25,492 nucleotides of DNA from JAAYFT01 sp041655755 (GTDB lineage Bacteria; Bacillota; Clostridia; Tissierellales; Tissierellaceae): NCBI GenBank assembly GCA_041655755.1, contig JBBAEY010000024.1, positions 1-25,492 of the forward strand, in the 5' to 3' direction. Made by a program: the position numbers and the translations under genes. Positions 23,714 to 25,492 of this stretch are shown here, in pieces. Each line of letters starts with the position of its first letter. Positions within the stretch are counted from its first letter, which is position 1. The notes under the pieces were generated by a model that was given only the letters and a program-made list of their open reading frames with translations, had not been told where the DNA came from and made no database searches.

Positions 23714-23995
23714 GTTGATGAAATTAAAAAAGTAATAATAGATATTTCCAAAAAATATGGAGTAAAGAAGGTTATTCTATTTGGGTCCTATGCTAGGGGA
23801 GATGAAAATACAAATAGTGATATTGACCTAAGAATTGATAAAGGGGAAATTAAAGGTTTGTTTGAATTATCAGGTTATAGGCTCGATTTAGAAGAAAGAT
23901 TAAGTGTAAAAGTAGATGTCTTAACTACAGAGAGTTTAAGTCCTGACTTCTTAGAAGGAATAAAAGGGGAGGAAATAATAATCTATGAAAAATAG
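23705..23995 (+). CDS. mntA: MntA-like minimal nucleotidyltransferase antitoxin
   Basis: The 96-residue protein has the minimal nucleotidyltransferase signature GS-X10-DXD (G27, S28, D39, D41) and a third acidic residue near D71 (VKVDVL). In the MntA/HepT (type VII) systems this enzyme neutralises the HEPN toxin by adding AMP units to a tyrosine. I chose ATG 23705 with GGAAGGTG as ribosome binding site; the GTG at 23696 lies inside that site. The first three codons come from repeat R1. It overlaps hepT by 11 bases, as expected for a coupled toxin–antitoxin pair. Confidence 0.9.
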   Translation: MLSVDEIKKVIIDISKKYGVKKVILFGSYARGDENTNSDIDLRIDKGEIKGLFELSGYRLDLEERLSVKVDVLTTESLSPDFLEGIKGEEIIIYEK

Positions 23996-24368
23996 AACAA
24001 GAGATATTAATATTATTACAAAAATAATGAATTATTGTGAGGAGATTTTTGCAACACAAAAATATTTTGGTAGTGATTATAATATTTTCAAGGAAAACTT
24101 TATCTACAAGAATGCAATATCTATGTCAATATTGCAGATTGGAGAATTATCAGGGCACCTATCAGAGGATTTTAAAGATACCCATTATAAAATACCCTGG
24201 AGAAATATAAGAGGTATTAGAAACTTCATGGCCCATGAATATGGTAATCTAGATACGAGTCTTGTATGGGACACTGTTTTAGAAGACATACCTAAGCTGT
24301 ATAAATATTGTGTGGAATTAACGGGTATGGAAAGGGAGGAAATTTCAGATGAATGGAAACCAGAGTAA
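23985..24368 (+). CDS. hepT: HepT-like HEPN-domain ribonuclease toxin
   Basis: The 127-residue protein (DUF86/HepT family) has the HEPN RNase motif RX4HXY: R79, H84 and Y86 in RNFMAHEY. In known pairs H and R cut RNA, and the Tyr is the residue AMPylated by MntA. Conserved helices surround it (ISMSILQIGELSGHLS, KIPWRNIRGIRN). The ATG at 23985 follows AGGGGAGG inside mntA. The last ten residues (EEISDEWKPE) lie within repeat R2 and are identical to the end of the unrelated protein at 25355, so the tail belongs to the cassette frame rather than the HepT fold. Confidence 0.9.
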   Translation: MKNRTRDINIITKIMNYCEEIFATQKYFGSDYNIFKENFIYKNAISMSILQIGELSGHLSEDFKDTHYKIPWRNIRGIRNFMAHEYGNLDTSLVWDTVLEDIPKLYKYCVELTGMEREEISDEWKPE

Positions 24369-24392
24369 TAAAACCATGCTTTGGTAACAAAT
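24336..24392 (+). repeat. Direct repeat R2, copy 1 (57 bp)
   Basis: Matches 25323–25379 at 56 of 57 positions. It encodes the C-terminal EEISDEWKPE and stop of hepT, and a hairpin ACCAGAG (24359–24365) / CTTTGGT (24379–24385) with a 13-base loop that contains the stop codon. Its last four bases AAAT are also the first four of R1 copy 2. The single difference (T24381) turns a G·C pair into G·U, so pairing in RNA is kept. No T-run follows. Confidence 0.97.
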
Positions 24393-24452
24393 TATGGGAA
24401 AGATATTGAAAAAAGAAGGAAGTAATCTTGGAAGGTGATAATTATGTTGTCT
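24389..24452 (+). repeat. Direct repeat R1, copy 2 (64 bp)
   Basis: Identical to 23650–23713 over all 64 bases. It supplies the ribosome binding site GGAAGGTG and the first three codons of the next gene. It joins R2 copy 1 through a shared AAAT, which marks the border between the two cassettes. Confidence 0.97.
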
Positions 24453-24818
24453 ATTAGCGATACTTTTAATTTGATAAGTAATGGCGAGGATTTTTATATT
24501 TCCTTAGGTAATTTTCTAGATGAATTTTATAGAAGCGATACTAATCAAAGAATACTTATTATAGGAACTGAACCAGTTGATTTAAATATTCCGGCATACC
24601 AAAAAGCTTTTTTAGCTGCTGCTGTTCACAAATTAGCCAATGATTATAACTTGAAAGTGCCTGATTGGGTATTTAAATCAGAATATTATTCTCATGATGA
24701 ACCATATTTTGATTGTAATGCAAGAGGAAACTTAAGGAAATTATTTCTTTACAAGTCTCCAACTGAGTTTAAGCATAGGAATATATTTGTAGATGAAAAT
24801 GTTCTGGAAAGGGTGTAG
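24444..24818 (+). CDS. Unrecognised 124-residue protein, first gene of cassette 2
   Basis: I do not recognise this protein. It starts MLSISDTFN at ATG 24444, where R1 gives the ribosome binding site and first codons. The middle (PAYQKAFLAAAVHKLANDYN, about 50–69) looks like a helix-rich segment, followed by KVPDWVF (71–77). No signal peptide, membrane helix or catalytic motif is obvious. It occupies the place that the antitoxin mntA has in cassette 1 and lies three bases before a nucleotidyltransferase-fold gene. It may be the partner of that protein in a toxin–antitoxin or defence pair. This is inference from position. Confidence 0.8.
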   Translation: MLSISDTFNLISNGEDFYISLGNFLDEFYRSDTNQRILIIGTEPVDLNIPAYQKAFLAAAVHKLANDYNLKVPDWVFKSEYYSHDEPYFDCNARGNLRKLFLYKSPTEFKHRNIFVDENVLERV

Positions 24819-24821
24819 CTT

Positions 24822-25355
24822 ATGTTAACCAAAGAACAAATACTAAATAATCTAAAAAGGTTAGGAGAGGAACTAAAAGCATTAGATCTTCATGGAGAGA
24901 TAATAATCACTGGTGGAGCTTCAATGTGCCTAGTTCATTCAGCTAGGGATATGACTAAAGATATTGATGCGATTTATGAGCCTAAAACTGTTATCAATGA
25001 ACTGGTAGAAAAGATTGCTAAGGAGTATAATTTGTCTGCTGACTGGTTAAATGACAGTGTAAAAGGATTTGTGAATAAAAACATAGAGACAGTAGAGTTT
25101 GGGACCTTTGGAAATTTAAAAATAGCTACTGTTACCCCAAATTACTTGCTTGCGATGAAGTTACTATCTGCTAGGGTTACTGGACAGGATTATAACGATA
25201 TCAAATTTTTACTTAAAAAACTAAATATTACTACAACTGATGAAGCATATAGGATAATTGAAAAAGTATTCCCTGTAAAATTAATTCTTCCTAAAACTAT
25301 GTACGTATTGGAGCAGTGTTTAGAGGAAATTTCAGATGAATGGAAACCAGAGTAA
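24822..25355 (+). CDS. DUF6036/AbiEii-like nucleotidyltransferase-fold protein
   Basis: The 177-residue protein shows a GG...DXD nucleotidyltransferase pattern: G31-G32 (ITGGASMCL) and D47/D49 (MTKDIDAIY). A later AMKLLSAR...DYNDIKFLL segment (111–131) is typical of DUF6036/AbiEii-type enzymes. Relatives act as toxins that modify tRNA or other targets, or as their regulators. A GGAAAGGGTG ribosome binding site lies at the end of the preceding gene, three bases away. The final ten residues EEISDEWKPE are encoded by repeat R2 and are the same as in HepT, although the two proteins are otherwise unrelated. Confidence 0.8.
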   Translation: MLTKEQILNNLKRLGEELKALDLHGEIIITGGASMCLVHSARDMTKDIDAIYEPKTVINELVEKIAKEYNLSADWLNDSVKGFVNKNIETVEFGTFGNLKIATVTPNYLLAMKLLSARVTGQDYNDIKFLLKKLNITTTDEAYRIIEKVFPVKLILPKTMYVLEQCLEEISDEWKPE

Positions 25356-25379
25356 TAAAACCATGCTCTGGTAACAAAT
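25323..25379 (+). repeat. Direct repeat R2, copy 2 (57 bp)
   Basis: Matches 24336–24392 at 56 of 57 positions. It encodes the last residues and stop of the nucleotidyltransferase gene. Here the hairpin arms are perfect: ACCAGAG (25346–25352) and CTCTGGT (25366–25372). It ends in AAAT, the same four bases that begin R1, but no further R1 follows in the window. Confidence 0.97.
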
Positions 25380-25441
25380 CAAGATAATCTTATCTCAGAG
25401 TCAGATAAGGGAAAAGCAAGTAGATTACAAATTTGTGACTA

Positions 25442-25469
25442 TTGACAACATGCATTAATCTGTTATAAT
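25442..25469 (+). promoter_or_regulatory. Strong promoter reading out of the window
   Basis: TTGACA (25442–25447) and TATAAT (25464–25469) are 16 bases apart, and TG at 25461–25462 makes an extended −10. The predicted start is near 25476. No gene begins before the window ends. Confidence 0.8.
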
Positions 25470-25492
25470 CTCATCTTTGACAGTTGTAGTAG

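Noticed and set aside
23650..25379. Integron gene-cassette array with attC sites
   Set aside because: No integrase is present, and R2 lacks the paired R/L box layout of attC. R1 and R2 also lie at opposite ends of each unit and are different sequences.
23650..25379. Insertion sequence or composite transposon
   Set aside because: No transposase, no terminal inverted repeats and no target-site duplication apart from the shared AAAT.
23650..25379. CRISPR array
   Set aside because: Only two copies of each repeat, with gene-sized intervals that encode proteins.
25389..25409. Terminator hairpin CTTATCT/AGATAAG
   Set aside because: Seven pairs with no T-run on either strand; purines follow instead.

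Overview
The window reads as chromosomal DNA from a low-GC, AT-rich Gram-positive anaerobe of the Clostridia/Tissierellia type. Supporting signs are the housekeeping gene order rng–rplU–prp–rpmA–obg–nadD–yqeK–rsfS, an N-terminally extended L27 with its processing protease, sigma-A-like promoters, purine-rich ribosome binding sites, many AGA/AGG and ATA codons, and a complete selenocysteine operon whose selD carries an in-frame TGA. I cannot assign a species from the sequence alone.

1–6459 (+): core translation and ribosome-assembly block. It holds the tail of a radical SAM protein, its DUF2344 partner, RNase G, an L21 leader RNA, L21, Prp, L27, a terminator, ObgE, NadD, YqeK, RsfS and a RidA-family protein. 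A shared hairpin terminator separates this block from a convergent D,D-carboxypeptidase gene (6506–7762, −).

7951–14393 (+): a ComEA-like membrane protein, then selD (Sec14), selA and selB, tightly packed. An orphan OmpR-type response regulator and an Asp/Glu-racemase-family enzyme follow.

14394–17421 (+): a strong promoter, a cyclic di-AMP (ydaO/yuaA) riboswitch and a terminator hairpin precede an osmolyte ABC transporter: ATPase with CBS domains, one permease and one binding lipoprotein. The likely logic is that high c-di-AMP shuts off osmolyte uptake.

17439–23531 (+): accessory genes. These are a beta-lactamase-fold serine hydrolase with no signal peptide, a gamma-glutamyl hydrolase, a MATE exporter and a LysM–PG-binding–LysM protein. 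Next come a KaiC/RecA-like protein with a broken P-loop behind a perfect Fur-type 7-1-7 box, and a PPP-type protein phosphatase.

23650–25379 (+): the most unusual part. Two unrelated two-gene modules lie head to tail, each framed by the same left repeat R1 (64 bp, identical copies) and the same right repeat R2 (57 bp, one mismatch). Module 1 is an MntA/HepT-type toxin–antitoxin pair. Module 2 is an unrecognised 124-residue protein plus a DUF6036/AbiEii-like nucleotidyltransferase. R1 supplies the ribosome binding site and first codons. R2 supplies a common ten-residue C-terminus, the stop codon and a hairpin. The units meet at a shared AAAT, so the locus looks like a small cassette array. A strong outward promoter lies at the right edge.
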